Source: Paenibacillus sp. FSL H3-0469
Lineage (GTDB): Bacteria > Bacillota > Bacilli > Paenibacillales > Paenibacillaceae
Length of the DNA: 64,000 bases
Assembly: GCF_038051945.1 (NCBI RefSeq)
Contig: NZ_CP150302.1
Coordinates: forward strand, 6,262,001 to 6,326,000
Direction: 5' to 3'
Made by a program: the position numbers and the translations under genes. Shown in pieces: positions 26,331 to 38,512 of this stretch. Position 1 is the stretch's first letter; every line of letters starts with the position of its first letter. A model generated the notes under the pieces. The model worked only from the letters and a program-made list of their open reading frames with translations. It was not told the DNA's origin and did no database searches.

Positions 26331-26996
26331 ATGGACAAGCTGCTGGAGCAGATCACGGGCGAGTTGCTGGGGCTGGTTAAAATAGAGAGCGTGAATCCGC
26401 TGGAGCCGGTGAAGGTCAGTCGTGTACCGAAGCTCTGGAGGGTACTCGGAACCGGAAATTATGCGGCTGTCTTCTGCCGTCAGGGGGCTGAGGCTTACGC
26501 AGTGAAGATCTACGCGCCGGGCAGGCCGGGCATTGAGGAAGAAGCAGAGGTGTACCGCCGCCTTGGGCAGCATCCGGCTTTCTCGGAATGCTATTATGCC
26601 GGAGCGGATTACCTGGTCCTCAAAAGGCTGGGCGGAGTCACCTTCTACGATGCCATGAAACGGGGCATTCTCATTACCGGACAGGCCATTGAAGACATTG
26701 ACAACGCGCTTCAGTATGCGAGATCCCGGGGACTGCGCCCGCATGATATCCACGCCAAGAATGTGATGCTCCGGGACGGCCGGGGACTGATTGTAGATGT
26801 CTCGGATTTCCTGAAGGATGATGATTGCAGCATGTGGGAGGATTACAAGCGGTTGTATTACCGGTTATACAGGCCGGTGGCCTCCCGCCGGGTATTTCCC
26901 GTTCCCCGTCTGATTTTGGAGACAGTCCGCAGAGGGTACCGGTTCTGGCGGCGGCGGAAGCAGGGGCGGACCGGGTTCACTCTTTTCCGGAAATGA
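26331..26996 (+). CDS. Protein-kinase-like fold protein
   Basis: Protein of 221 residues with a reduced kinase fold. A glycine loop (VLGTGNYAAVF), a VAVK-like lysine (YAVKIY), the catalytic loop PHDIHAKNVML and a metal-binding aspartate in LIVDVSDF are visible in the right order, with no activation segment of normal length. This resembles serine/threonine or aminoglycoside-type small kinases such as the RIO/lipopolysaccharide kinase group. The substrate is unknown. The start is ATG 26331; an in-frame GTG at 26322 is an alternative. It is convergent with the following AraC gene, and a 10-bp perfect inverted repeat (GAAGAACCGG, 26207-26237) lies in the gap upstream. Confidence 0.66.
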   Translation: MDKLLEQITGELLGLVKIESVNPLEPVKVSRVPKLWRVLGTGNYAAVFCRQGAEAYAVKIYAPGRPGIEEEAEVYRRLGQHPAFSECYYAGADYLVLKRLGGVTFYDAMKRGILITGQAIEDIDNALQYARSRGLRPHDIHAKNVMLRDGRGLIVDVSDFLKDDDCSMWEDYKRLYYRLYRPVASRRVFPVPRLILETVRRGYRFWRRRKQGRTGFTLFRK

Positions 26997-27061
26997 CAGA
27001 GGCTGGTAGATCAAAGCCTGCAGCCTGCGGTACGGATAAGAAAAGCGGCTCCGGTCCGGCT

Positions 27062-27958
27062 TCACCCCTTCGGAATTCGGCGATAGCTGGAGGGGGAGAA
27101 GCCGGAGATTCGCTTGAACAGCCGGGAGAAATAATAAGGGTCGTTGATCCCTACGGCAGAGCCGACCTCCTTAATGCTGAGTTCGGTAAGATCGAGCAGA
27201 TGGCCAGCGCGCTGGATTTTGAGCCGCAGGAAATATTCGATCGGGGAGACCCCGGTCTCGGCGTTGAAGATATAGATCAGATGCTGCTTCGACACGCCGG
27301 CATGCTTAGCGAGCTCGGGCAGGGTGAGGGTGCTGCCCAGCCGTCCGTTCATATACTGGATTGCCTGTTCCAGATACGTCTCCCGCTTCTTCTCCTGAGC
27401 TGATTTCCCGGTACTGAGGCCTATCCCGGAGAGCAGTTGCCTAACCGTCTGAGCGATGTGCACATGGGTAGCCAGGGCATAAGTTCGCTCAGCCAGCAGC
27501 TCATAAGCAGGGACGAACCAGTCGATGAGCCGGGCCTTGCCGCTCGGGGCTAAGGCGAAGGGGGCACCGGACAATCCGAACAGCTTCACCAGCCGGTCGG
27601 CATGGCTTCCTTTGAAATGGAACCAGTAAATGCTCCATGGCTTCTCCTGCATGGCCCCGTACCGGTGAGGGGTGCCTGGTGGAATAATCATCATGTCCCC
27701 CGGCTGCAGGGTCATCGCCTCCCCGTGGTTCAGCTCCACCCAGCCCTCCCCTGCTTCACATAAGATCAAGATATGCGACGGGCTGCCTTCCAGGCGTTCC
27801 CTGAAATGATGCCGGGCATTCGGGAAGTACCCGATGTCCGTAATGAACAAGGAGGCGGTCAGCTCCTCCTGCTCTAACTCCTTCATCCAGTACTCCGGCA
27901 GCACGTACAGCTTCTCCTCCTCGAATCCTTCCGGCTTACGGATATTACTATCATTCAT
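27062..27958 (-). CDS. AraC-family transcriptional regulator, cupin sensor
   Basis: Protein of 298 residues from ATG 27958, which follows GGGAGGGGGAAG; a longer frame to 28018 lacks a site. The N-terminal arabinose-binding-like cupin holds HHFRERLEGSPSHILILCEAGEG and PPGTPHRYG. The C-terminal double helix-turn-helix has LPELAKHAGVSKQHLIYIF and VGINDPYYFSRLFKRISGFSPSSYR. Members of this layout activate sugar-utilisation genes when bound to sugar. Its target is probably in the carbohydrate block to the right, across a 600-bp gap; that is inference. Confidence 0.87.
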   Translation of the reverse strand: MNDSNIRKPEGFEEEKLYVLPEYWMKELEQEELTASLFITDIGYFPNARHHFRERLEGSPSHILILCEAGEGWVELNHGEAMTLQPGDMMIIPPGTPHRYGAMQEKPWSIYWFHFKGSHADRLVKLFGLSGAPFALAPSGKARLIDWFVPAYELLAERTYALATHVHIAQTVRQLLSGIGLSTGKSAQEKKRETYLEQAIQYMNGRLGSTLTLPELAKHAGVSKQHLIYIFNAETGVSPIEYFLRLKIQRAGHLLDLTELSIKEVGSAVGINDPYYFSRLFKRISGFSPSSYRRIPKG

Positions 27959-28565
27959 GCCGCTTCCCCCTCCCGATAGATCGTATATAAACCACACGTT
28001 AGACTCTGGCCCAACCAACTAACTAACTTTCCAATCCCTGCCCGCCGACACCAGCGTATTCATCAGAAGGCCTAGAACAGGATAGCCGCTTACAAAGTGA
28101 AATTGAGATTTTATGGAGCTGTAGAGGCTGAATAGAGGAAATGCTGAGATGCTGAGAATGTTGCAATGCTGAGATGATGAAAATGTTGCACATTTTGCAA
28201 TTTTGATTCCCGGATAAGGGAGGGCAGAGTGGATTGTTGCACAAAATGCAGGAATTTCCCCGTTTGGCCGCCGGAAGGAGGACAGATGTTGCTTTTTGTG
28301 CAACATTTCCGGTTTATGGCTGAATTCAGGGGCGGAATGTTGCATTATGGGCAGAATTTAGGAAAAGAGCAATCCGATCGCAAAGAGCGGCTGATCCCCC
28401 ACCCCAACCAGCGGCCGAGAAAGTGTATATTCACTGCAGTGACGCCCGGAATCTAAGCTTGCACAGAATAAGAATATAATCCATCACTTCCCGCATTTCG
28501 TCAATTGGAACCTTCCCGGCCAGAGGCTAGAGTAGAACTATCAAGTCAAGGGAGGCAGTGAAGGC
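27959..28565. other. Gene-free 600-bp gap with repeats and a TATAAT box
   Basis: No convincing gene on either strand: the frames present lack ribosome binding sites. It holds the palindromic repeat cluster at 28183-28360, a partial extra copy at 28158, and a TATAAT at 28475-28480 that could be the -10 of the following DUF5107 gene, though no good -35 stands at the right distance. AAGGGAGGCAG lies just before ATG 28566. Confidence 0.6.
28183..28360. repeat. Cluster of four TGTTGCA...TGCA palindromic repeats, period 51 bp
   Basis: Units begin at 28183, 28234, 28286 and 28337, a spacing of 51, 52 and 51 bp. Each reads ATGTTGCAY, four to five mixed bases, TGCARRATTT; the third is the best inverted repeat, GTTGC-TTTTTGT-GCAAC. 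A half unit (ATGTTGCAATGC) lies at 28158. Sequences between units are unrelated. Shares period and core with the cluster at 11408-11595. Confidence 0.7.
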
Positions 28566-32084
<3,519 letters not shown>

Positions 32085-32105
32085 GCAGAAGGAGGACAAC
32101 AGAGT

Positions 32106-34070
32106 ATGCATACAACAGGACGGCATAATTTAAGTCTGGACGAAGACTGGTGTTTTCAGGCGGATACAGCAGGTATAGGGGAGCATGAGGAATGGCAGAT
32201 TACAGGCTTGCCAGCCCCAAGGAAGGTTGCGGTTCCGCATACCTGGAATGTGGAGGAAGGTCTGGAGGAGCACCGGGGAGCCGGGTGGTATGAGTATAGC
32301 ATCAGTATTCCTGAGGCGTGGAGCGGCAGCCGGTTCCGCCTGCATTTTGAAGCCGTCTACCGTGATGCGGTGATCTGGGTCAACGGCCAGAGGGCCGGTT
32401 CGCATGTCAACTCAGGGTATACTGCCTTTGAGCTGGAGGTAACCGCGCATATTCTGCATGGCAAGGAGAACCGGATTACGGTAAAAGCGGATAATTCCCC
32501 GTCCGCTCAGGCGCTCCCGCAAGGCCGCAGCTTCGACTGGGCTGATGATGGAGGGATCATCCGGCCTGTCCAGCTTATTGTAACCGGCCCGGCCGCAGTC
32601 CAGCATATCCGCGTCACCCCGGAAGTCCGGTTTGGACCAGCGGGCCTGCAGGCATCCGGCCGGTTGCTGGCAGAAGTGCAGCTATGCGGACCCTCTGCTT
32701 CAGCGACTGTAGAGACGTTGATACTCAAGGAGGGGACAAGGATTTGGGGGGATCTCCAGCCTTTGCCTCCGCAATCCGAGACCTGGCAGCTTGCCGGGAT
32801 GGAGTGGCTCCCGGTGGACTTATGGCATTTCGATCATCCGCAGCTCTATCAGCTTAAGCTCACCATCCGTGAAGGCGGGCAGCTTCATGATGAGGTAACC
32901 GTGAACTTCGGGTTCCGTGAGATTGTGGTCCGAGGGCAGGAGCTATGGCTGAACCGCGAGCCTGTCCGCCTGATGGGCGCGGAATGGATGCCGGGTTCTA
33001 ACCCCGCGGTTGGCATGGCCGAGAAGCGGGAGGATCTCAGCGCGATGCTGGAGCGGCTGAAAGAGGCGAACGCTGTGATCACGCGCTTCCACTGGCAGCA
33101 GGGGAATGAGCTGCTGGACTGGTGTGACCGCAACGGAATCCTTGTGCAGGAGGAAATCCCGCATTGGCAGCAGCCGGGGGAACCGGATCAGCAGACGTTC
33201 GCGGCAGCCTTGTCCCAGGCGAAGGAAATGATCTGCGGCCATTCCCATCATCCGTGTATCTTCGCCTGGGGGATGGGCAATGAGCTGAATGGACAGTCGG
33301 AGACCACCCTCCGGTACATGGAACAGCTGAAGCAGGAGATCCATACGCTGGATTCACAGCGCCTGATTAACTATGTGAGCAACACGGTGCACCTGCAGCC
33401 GCGTAGTGATGCTACGGGAGCCGGGGACCTGCTGATGTGGAATGACTATATCGGAACCTGGCACGGCGGGCTGGATGAGGATGAGGTCATCCGGCAAATG
33501 CTGGCCGATTATCCGGATAAGCCGGTGGTAGTGGCTGAATATGGCCTTTGCGAACCGGTGTACGAAGGCGGAGACCCTAGAAGAACAGAAATCCTTATGC
33601 ACAAAACAGAGCTTTACCGTAAGTATCCCCAATTTGCTGCCCTGATCTTTTTTAGTCTGAATGATTACCGTACGCAAATGGGAGAAGACGGGCAGGGAAG
33701 ATGGAAGCAGCGGGTTCATGGTTCGGTGGATGTGCATAACCGGGTGAAGCCCTCTTTTGCCGCCTTGCGTGAGATTTCTTCACCGCTCCTGCTGTCAGAG
33801 TCCCCTTGCTGGAACGGAAGAGAGCTTGTAGTAACCCTGAAGTGCCGGAAGGATATTCCCAGCTATGCCGTACAGGGCTATTATGTAACAGTGTCTGCGG
33901 ATAGTGTAGAAGGGGTGATACAGGTGATTCCTGATATGCAGCCGGGAGAGCTCCGCACCCTGAACCTTACGCTGACTGCTGCTCCTGCGCCGGGACTAAC
34001 GCTAACCGTCTGCCGTCCGAACGGCTTCAGCGTGCTGGAGCTGGAATTGAGCCAGTACTCGACCCGGTAA
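32106..34070 (+). CDS. Glycoside hydrolase family 2 protein (beta-galactosidase/glucuronidase type)
   Basis: Protein of 654 residues, the short form of GH2. N-terminal sugar-binding sandwich has VAVPHTWNVEEG and AVIWVNGQRAGSHVNSGYTAFELEVT; an immunoglobulin-like domain follows; the TIM barrel has the acid/base glutamate in WGMGNELNG and the likely nucleophile in VVAEYGLCEP. There is no signal peptide. GH2 activities include beta-galactosidase, beta-glucuronidase and beta-mannosidase; the sequence alone does not decide. The start ATG 32106 is preceded by AGAAGGAGG, 21 bp after the previous stop, so it is in the same operon. Confidence 0.85.
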   Translation: MHTTGRHNLSLDEDWCFQADTAGIGEHEEWQITGLPAPRKVAVPHTWNVEEGLEEHRGAGWYEYSISIPEAWSGSRFRLHFEAVYRDAVIWVNGQRAGSHVNSGYTAFELEVTAHILHGKENRITVKADNSPSAQALPQGRSFDWADDGGIIRPVQLIVTGPAAVQHIRVTPEVRFGPAGLQASGRLLAEVQLCGPSASATVETLILKEGTRIWGDLQPLPPQSETWQLAGMEWLPVDLWHFDHPQLYQLKLTIREGGQLHDEVTVNFGFREIVVRGQELWLNREPVRLMGAEWMPGSNPAVGMAEKREDLSAMLERLKEANAVITRFHWQQGNELLDWCDRNGILVQEEIPHWQQPGEPDQQTFAAALSQAKEMICGHSHHPCIFAWGMGNELNGQSETTLRYMEQLKQEIHTLDSQRLINYVSNTVHLQPRSDATGAGDLLMWNDYIGTWHGGLDEDEVIRQMLADYPDKPVVVAEYGLCEPVYEGGDPRRTEILMHKTELYRKYPQFAALIFFSLNDYRTQMGEDGQGRWKQRVHGSVDVHNRVKPSFAALREISSPLLLSESPCWNGRELVVTLKCRKDIPSYAVQGYYVTVSADSVEGVIQVIPDMQPGELRTLNLTLTAAPAPGLTLTVCRPNGFSVLELELSQYSTR

Positions 34071-34098
34071 TTCAACCTAATCCTAAGGAGTGAAAAAA

Positions 34099-35385
34099 AT
34101 GGATACAGTGCTGAGCAGGCTGCCGCGCAAGCTTACCCTAACCATGTGGGATTTCTCCTGGTATACGATGACCTTACCGGGCGAGCCCTATCATGATCTG
34201 GCGGCAAGATGTAAGGAAGCGGCGGACAGAGGGTACAACACCATCCGGATCTGTGCTATGCCGTTCCTGTTGTTCACGGAGGAAGGCAAACGCCCCGGAC
34301 CGCTGCACTTCGGCAGTCTGGGGGAAGTGGGCCAGCGTACCCGCTGGTACAACTGCCGTGGAGGTGCCGTGCTGGACGGGCATGCGCATCTGCTGGAGCT
34401 GTTCAGACAGGCCAAGGCGCACGGACTCTACATTATGCTGTCTTCCTGGGAGTATCAGCAGAGCCCCAGCTTCCTGGCCTATCCCGCGCTGCGGGATGAG
34501 CTGGCTGCAATTGCTCCCGCAGAGCGGTTCATGGCCCTGGCCCGGTCGATGAACCAGCTCATCCGGTTCATCAAGGCGGAAGGCTTCGCCGGTCAGATTG
34601 TCTATGCCGAGCTGCACAATGAAGTGGAGTTCGGGCAGCTTACGGCCGTGGGTGTCGAACAGGGCATCGGTGAAGCGGATACGCCGAGATTGGTGGAGGC
34701 CATGCAGCCTTATATTGAGGAAGCAGTGGGTTATCTCCGGGAACAGCATCCCGATGTTCTGATCACGGCCAGCTATACGCTGAACGAGGTTTATCCGAAG
34801 GCCTATGTTGCCCGCAATCTGCAGGTAGCCCACTATCATCTCTATCTCAAAGGCGTGCTGAATGAGCTTATGGACGCTGCAGGGTTGAATGATGATGAGG
34901 TGCCTTTTCCGAATGCCTTTGTCCGGTCTATGCTGAGGGAAGAGGCCCCGCCTTTTGGGGAATGGACCCTGCCCGCAGGGCAGGAGTGGCGGATGGAGGG
35001 CAATCCGGTCGGGATGAAGCTGATCTATCTGCATGACTGGGCCGACCCTGATCTATGGGATCTCTATCTGTATGACCGCTACGGAGCCCACAAGCTGGCG
35101 ATGCTGCAAAAAGCGGACATGCGCCTGGAAGAAGCGCAGGAATGGGCTGCACATTCCGGCCTGCCGGTGGTAATCGGCGAAGGCTATGTCGGCTATACCC
35201 CGCTGCTTGCAGGCTTCGAGGAGGGGCCGGTCGGGAAGTTCATTGCCGAGTATGCGCTGCGTAAGGGGATGGCCCTGGGCTTCTGGGGCATGACGCTGTG
35301 CTCCAACTGTGCGCCGCATCATCCGTTCTGGCAGGATGTGGCTTGGCAACAGCGGTGGAACCGGTACATTCTTGAAGCGGAGTAG
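34099..35385 (+). CDS. Cellulase-like family protein (GH-A clan TIM barrel)
   Basis: Protein of 428 residues from ATG 34099, which follows TAAGGAG at eight bases; an upstream GTG at 34090 overlaps the site. It resembles the cellulase-like family (sugar-binding TIM barrel, Pfam Cellulase-like). Visible are LTMWDFSWYTMTLPGEPYHDL at the N-terminus, the acid/base glutamate in YAELHNEVEFGQ and a candidate nucleophile in PVVIGEGYVGY. No signal peptide. It closes the operon with the DUF5107-TPR protein and the GH2 enzyme. Substrate is unknown. Confidence 0.78.
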   Translation: MDTVLSRLPRKLTLTMWDFSWYTMTLPGEPYHDLAARCKEAADRGYNTIRICAMPFLLFTEEGKRPGPLHFGSLGEVGQRTRWYNCRGGAVLDGHAHLLELFRQAKAHGLYIMLSSWEYQQSPSFLAYPALRDELAAIAPAERFMALARSMNQLIRFIKAEGFAGQIVYAELHNEVEFGQLTAVGVEQGIGEADTPRLVEAMQPYIEEAVGYLREQHPDVLITASYTLNEVYPKAYVARNLQVAHYHLYLKGVLNELMDAAGLNDDEVPFPNAFVRSMLREEAPPFGEWTLPAGQEWRMEGNPVGMKLIYLHDWADPDLWDLYLYDRYGAHKLAMLQKADMRLEEAQEWAAHSGLPVVIGEGYVGYTPLLAGFEEGPVGKFIAEYALRKGMALGFWGMTLCSNCAPHHPFWQDVAWQQRWNRYILEAE

Positions 35386-35480
35386 AGGAGTGGCAGAGTC
35401 AGTGTGCCGGACTGACAGACCGCCAGAATATCAGCATGTCATGCCGCATCTCTCTAGGACGACAGCCGTTGGAGGTAGAG

Positions 35481-35509
35481 TTGGCTCCGTGGTATATTGG
35501 GTGTAATAG
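35481..35509 (+). promoter_or_regulatory. Candidate promoter of the DUF488 gene
   Basis: TTGGCT and TAATAG separated by 17 bp, 23 bp before the ATG at 35532. Confidence 0.4.
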
Positions 35510-35531
35510 TGGTGAGCAGGAGGGATGCAGC

Positions 35532-35927
35532 ATGGGAGAGTCATCCGGCGGCAAGGGCGCTGATGCTCCGTACGCTATTGGTCTGAAGCGGATCTATGAG
35601 CCTTCGGACCCCGGGGACGGCTACCGGATTCTGGTGGACCGGCTGTGGGCGCGCGGAGTGACGAAGCAGCAGGCGGCCATTGACGAGTGGATGAAGGATA
35701 TCGCTCCAAGCCCGGCGCTGCGCCGGTGGTTCGGCCACCTGCCGGAGCGGTTCACGGCATTCAAGGAACGGTATACCAGGGAGCTGGAGGAGAACCCGGC
35801 ATGCGCAGGGCTTGCGGAATCGATCCGGGAGCGGGCGCTTGAACAGAAGGTCACGCTGGTCTATGCGGCGAAGAACCCTGTCCATAACCATGCGAAGGTA
35901 CTCTATGAATGGCTGATCTCACGTTGA
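35532..35927 (+). CDS. DUF488 family protein
   Basis: Protein of 131 residues with the DUF488 (YeaO-like) signature: IYEPSDPGDGYRILVDRLWARGVTK at the start, EWMKDIAPSPALRRWFGH, and the terminal VTLVYAAKNPVHNHAKVL. The biochemical role of the family is not known. It is cytosolic. GAGCAGGAGGG precedes ATG 35532. It is convergent with hmp and separated from it by a shared terminator. Confidence 0.85.
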   Translation: MGESSGGKGADAPYAIGLKRIYEPSDPGDGYRILVDRLWARGVTKQQAAIDEWMKDIAPSPALRRWFGHLPERFTAFKERYTRELEENPACAGLAESIRERALEQKVTLVYAAKNPVHNHAKVLYEWLISR

Positions 35928-35932
35928 AAAAA

Positions 35933-35984
35933 ACGGGCTTCCTCCGAACCGGTAACGGTTCGGCAGGCGGCCCGTGTGCTTTTT
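35933..35984. terminator. Bidirectional terminator between DUF488 gene and hmp
   Basis: Stem ACGGGC/GCCCGT extended by CCTCCGAACCG/CGGTTCGGCAGG with a short loop, flanked by an A run on the left and TTTTT on the right, so it can serve both convergent genes. Confidence 0.82.
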
Positions 35985-35994
35985 GCTGAACAAT

Positions 35995-37185
35995 CTACGC
36001 GTTGCTGAGCTGCAGTGCCGGTCCGAAGAACTCATAATGAATCTGAGCCTCGGTCATTCCCAGCTTCCGCAGTTCGCCAATCATGGCTTCCATAAAAGGA
36101 ACGGGCCCGCACACGTAAGCTTCACCGGTAACATCTACATAGCTCTTCAGAATTTCGCCTGTAATCACGCCATCCGGCCCGCCGGAGAAGAAGGTTCTGG
36201 TCTTGACGTTGCTCAGCGCCGCCGCATGCTTCTCAATATCCTTCCCGAAGGCAGCGAGCGATTCGTTTCGTGCAGAGTGGAGGAAGACAACCGGCCGGTC
36301 CGGTGTTACATTAGCCACAGTCTCAAGCATGCTCATCATGGGGGTGATGCCTACGCCGCCCGAGATGAACGCTACAGGGGTGGTTCGGGAAGTATCCAGC
36401 AGGAACTCACCGGCAGGTGCGCTCACCTCAACAGTATCGCCCTCATTTACCCCGTTATGAAGATAGACAGACACTACGCCATTCGGGTCATTCGTCTCCT
36501 CGCGTTTCACTGAAATGCGGAATTCATCCCGCTTCGGCGCTTGGGATAGGCTGTACTGGCGGATCATGGTGTACTGCTCTCCAGGGATCAGCACGCGGAC
36601 AGAGATGTATTGGCCCGGTTTATAGTCTGGTACATTCGAGCCATCGGCCGGCTTCAAGTAGAAGGAGGTAATGCTGCCGCTCTCCTGAACCTTACGAACT
36701 ATGGTAAAAGGTTTGAAGAAGTTCCAGCCGTTGTCCTGCTCCCGCGCTTCCTTGTACATGCTGTCTTCTACGCCGATGAATGCATCGGCAATGACGCCGT
36801 AGGCCGCTTCCCAGGCAGTGAGGATCTCATCGGTAGCTGCATCGCCCAGCACTTCCTTGATCGCTTTCAGCAGAAATTCACCGACAATCGGGTAATGCTC
36901 CGGCTTGATGCCGAGACTGACATGCTTGTGGGCGATCTGAATCACCGCCGGGAGTATATTCTCAAGGTTGTCTATATGGACAGCCGCTGCATAGACCGCA
37001 TTAGCCAGTGCCGCCTGCTGGCGGCCTTGCGCCTGGTTGGCGTGGTTGAACACATTCAGTAGTTCCGGGTGGGCCTCGAACAGATTTTTGTAGAACACCG
37101 TTGTAATGGTAGTGCCGTGTTCCGCCAGGACGGGCGCGGTGGATTTGACAATGTCACGAGCTTGCTTTGATAAAATATCAATCAT
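35995..37185 (-). CDS. hmp: Flavohemoprotein, nitric oxide dioxygenase Hmp
   Basis: Protein of 396 residues, normal length. The globin domain (1-140) carries the proximal haem histidine in IAHKHVSLGI and the N-terminal DIVKSTAPVLAEHGTTITTVFYKNLF. The FAD domain has RQYSLSQAP, and the NAD domain GGVGITPMMSML with a C-terminal YVCGPVPFM. Hmp converts nitric oxide and oxygen to nitrate with NAD(P)H. It is divergent from nsrR, and a palindrome resembling the NsrR site of Bacillus lies in the shared promoter, so de-repression by nitric oxide is likely. It protects against nitric oxide arising from nitrate respiration. Confidence 0.95.
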   Translation of the reverse strand: MIDILSKQARDIVKSTAPVLAEHGTTITTVFYKNLFEAHPELLNVFNHANQAQGRQQAALANAVYAAAVHIDNLENILPAVIQIAHKHVSLGIKPEHYPIVGEFLLKAIKEVLGDAATDEILTAWEAAYGVIADAFIGVEDSMYKEAREQDNGWNFFKPFTIVRKVQESGSITSFYLKPADGSNVPDYKPGQYISVRVLIPGEQYTMIRQYSLSQAPKRDEFRISVKREETNDPNGVVSVYLHNGVNEGDTVEVSAPAGEFLLDTSRTTPVAFISGGVGITPMMSMLETVANVTPDRPVVFLHSARNESLAAFGKDIEKHAAALSNVKTRTFFSGGPDGVITGEILKSYVDVTGEAYVCGPVPFMEAMIGELRKLGMTEAQIHYEFFGPALQLSNA

Positions 37186-37233
37186 CCCCTCTCCATATAG
37201 TACAAAATTAATATATACGGTTTTGAAGATAAA

Positions 37234-37251
37234 AGATATATTTAAAATACC
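37234..37251. promoter_or_regulatory. Candidate NsrR operator in the hmp/nsrR region
   Basis: On the minus strand the sequence GGTATTTTAAATATATC is a near-palindrome close to the ATGTATTTTAAATACAT pattern reported for NsrR of Bacillus subtilis. It is about 50-65 bp ahead of the hmp start. TTGGAC at 37263 and TGTAAT at 37287 form a possible nsrR promoter on the other side. Confidence 0.6.
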
Positions 37252-37339
37252 ACTTTAACAAATTGGACAAAAAATATGATAAACTTTGTAATAAATATCA
37301 CTTACATTTAGCTGAGTTAAAATAGAACGGAGCATGACT

Positions 37340-37828
37340 ATGAGGCTGACGTTATACACCGATTATTCCCTGCGAATCCTCATGTATCTGGGAGCCAAGC
37401 AGCGGGAGGAGTTAACAACAATACAGGATATCTCCAGTGCCTACGGCATCTCCAAGAATCATCTGATGAAGGTCTCCCATGAACTCGGCAAGGCAGGCTA
37501 TATTGAAACGGTCAGGGGGCGCGGGGGAGGAATCAGGCTTGCGCTTGCGCCGGAGAAGATCAATATCGGGGAGGTCGTGCGCCGGATGGAGGATGATTTC
37601 TATCTCGTGGAATGCTTCAACCCTTCAGGCGGCAGCTGTCCGATCTCTCCGGTGTGTAGACTGAAGGGCGTGCTGGGCAAGGCCCTGCACGCCTATCTTA
37701 AGGTGCTGGATGAGTATACGCTCGAGGATCTGCTGATGAATCGAGATGATCTGCGTGCCATTTTGCAGGAGATCAGCAGTAATGCTACTCCCCGAACAGC
37801 AGACGCTCTTCATCCCGGCTATGAATAG
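37340..37828 (+). CDS. nsrR: Rrf2-family nitric oxide-sensing repressor NsrR
   Basis: Protein of 162 residues. The winged helix has MRLTLYTDYSLRILMYLG and ISKNHLMKVSHELGKAGYIETVRGRGGG. The cluster-binding cysteines occur as CFNPSGGSCPISPVC (C-x8-C-x5-C), the NsrR pattern for a [4Fe-4S] centre that reacts with nitric oxide. ATG 37340 gives the standard NsrR N-terminus and a better distance to CGGAG than the ATG at 37334. It is divergent from hmp, its likely target. The 3' end overlaps a convergent hemerythrin-like gene by 44 bp. Confidence 0.9.
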   Translation: MRLTLYTDYSLRILMYLGAKQREELTTIQDISSAYGISKNHLMKVSHELGKAGYIETVRGRGGGIRLALAPEKINIGEVVRRMEDDFYLVECFNPSGGSCPISPVCRLKGVLGKALHAYLKVLDEYTLEDLLMNRDDLRAILQEISSNATPRTADALHPGYE

Positions 37829-38210
37829 CGTTCACCACCAGCAGGGCGTGGAACTGGTGCAGCACCTCTGAGGTGAGGCCGTCTTCGGCGAGCATGCTTT
37901 TGACATCCTGCACGATGATCCGCAGCAGCTCATGATCCCGCTTCAGCCGGGTAACGGCTTCTTCAAGGGCGGGATTCTTCGCAATCATCTCCTGATAGAA
38001 GCCGTCTTCTTCCGCATCGGCATGGCTGAGAATCCGTGTCTCCCAGTACTCAATCAAGTGGTCAGCCGCCTGGCGGGCCACCTCCACTTCCTTAAGCGCC
38101 AGCAATTCTTCCACCTCTTCTGTCTTGGCTACAGCGCCGGAGAGCCCGCCCTGATGTATGGCGTGATGGGCATGCAGTTGGCGTAGTGAGGGTCCTGACA
38201 TCTTCTTCAT
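37785..38210 (-). CDS. Hemerythrin-like HHE domain protein
   Basis: Protein of 141 residues forming a four-helix bundle with histidine and acidic ligands in the hemerythrin pattern (LHAHHAIHQGG, LSHADAEEDGFY, RDHELLR, HQFHALLVVNAIHSRDEE). Such proteins carry a di-iron centre that binds oxygen or nitric oxide, or helps repair iron-sulfur clusters. Its location between nsrR and narG supports a nitric-oxide or oxygen-related role. Its 3' end overlaps the 3' end of nsrR, so the two transcripts can form an antisense pair. The start at 38210 follows GGGAGGATGAAG on the minus strand, with a second in-frame ATG possible. Confidence 0.8.
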   Translation of the reverse strand: MKKMSGPSLRQLHAHHAIHQGGLSGAVAKTEEVEELLALKEVEVARQAADHLIEYWETRILSHADAEEDGFYQEMIAKNPALEEAVTRLKRDHELLRIIVQDVKSMLAEDGLTSEVLHQFHALLVVNAIHSRDEERLLFGE

Positions 38211-38512
38211 CCTCCCGTATTATAACTATCTCAGACGTATCTACTGGTCAGTATAGCATATAGTATTGGCATGGAATTCCCGCTAGGAACTTCCCCCGGA
38301 GAGAAAGAGGGAAGTCCCTAATGGATCTCCCCGCCCGGCACAGCAGCGCAGAATCAGAGCTTTTCTCCTCAGGGGGGAAGGCTTTTTTGCTGCGGGATGA
38401 AGTCGAGGGAATTCCCGAGGTTCAATAGGTGTTTCCCTAATGGGAAGCGCAGCCGGGTAGATCCATAATGAGATTAATTGAATAGATTCGTACAAAGGAG
38501 TGTTCTGGACAG
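38211..38512 (+). promoter_or_regulatory. narG upstream region with GC-rich inverted repeats (candidate NreC sites)
   Basis: Gene-free 300 bp. It contains TTCCC-TAAT-GGGAA (38433-38446), the perfect palindrome GGGAATTCCC (38407-38416), GGGAAGTCCCTAATGG (38309-38324) and GGAATTCC (38273-38280). The first lies 18 bp before a CATAAT box (38464-38469), at the -35/-40 position expected for an activator. NreC of staphylococci binds GC-rich inverted repeats ahead of nar and nir genes. A weak stem with a T run (38360-38388) could act as an attenuator or terminator in the leader. No clear FNR palindrome was seen. Confidence 0.55.
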
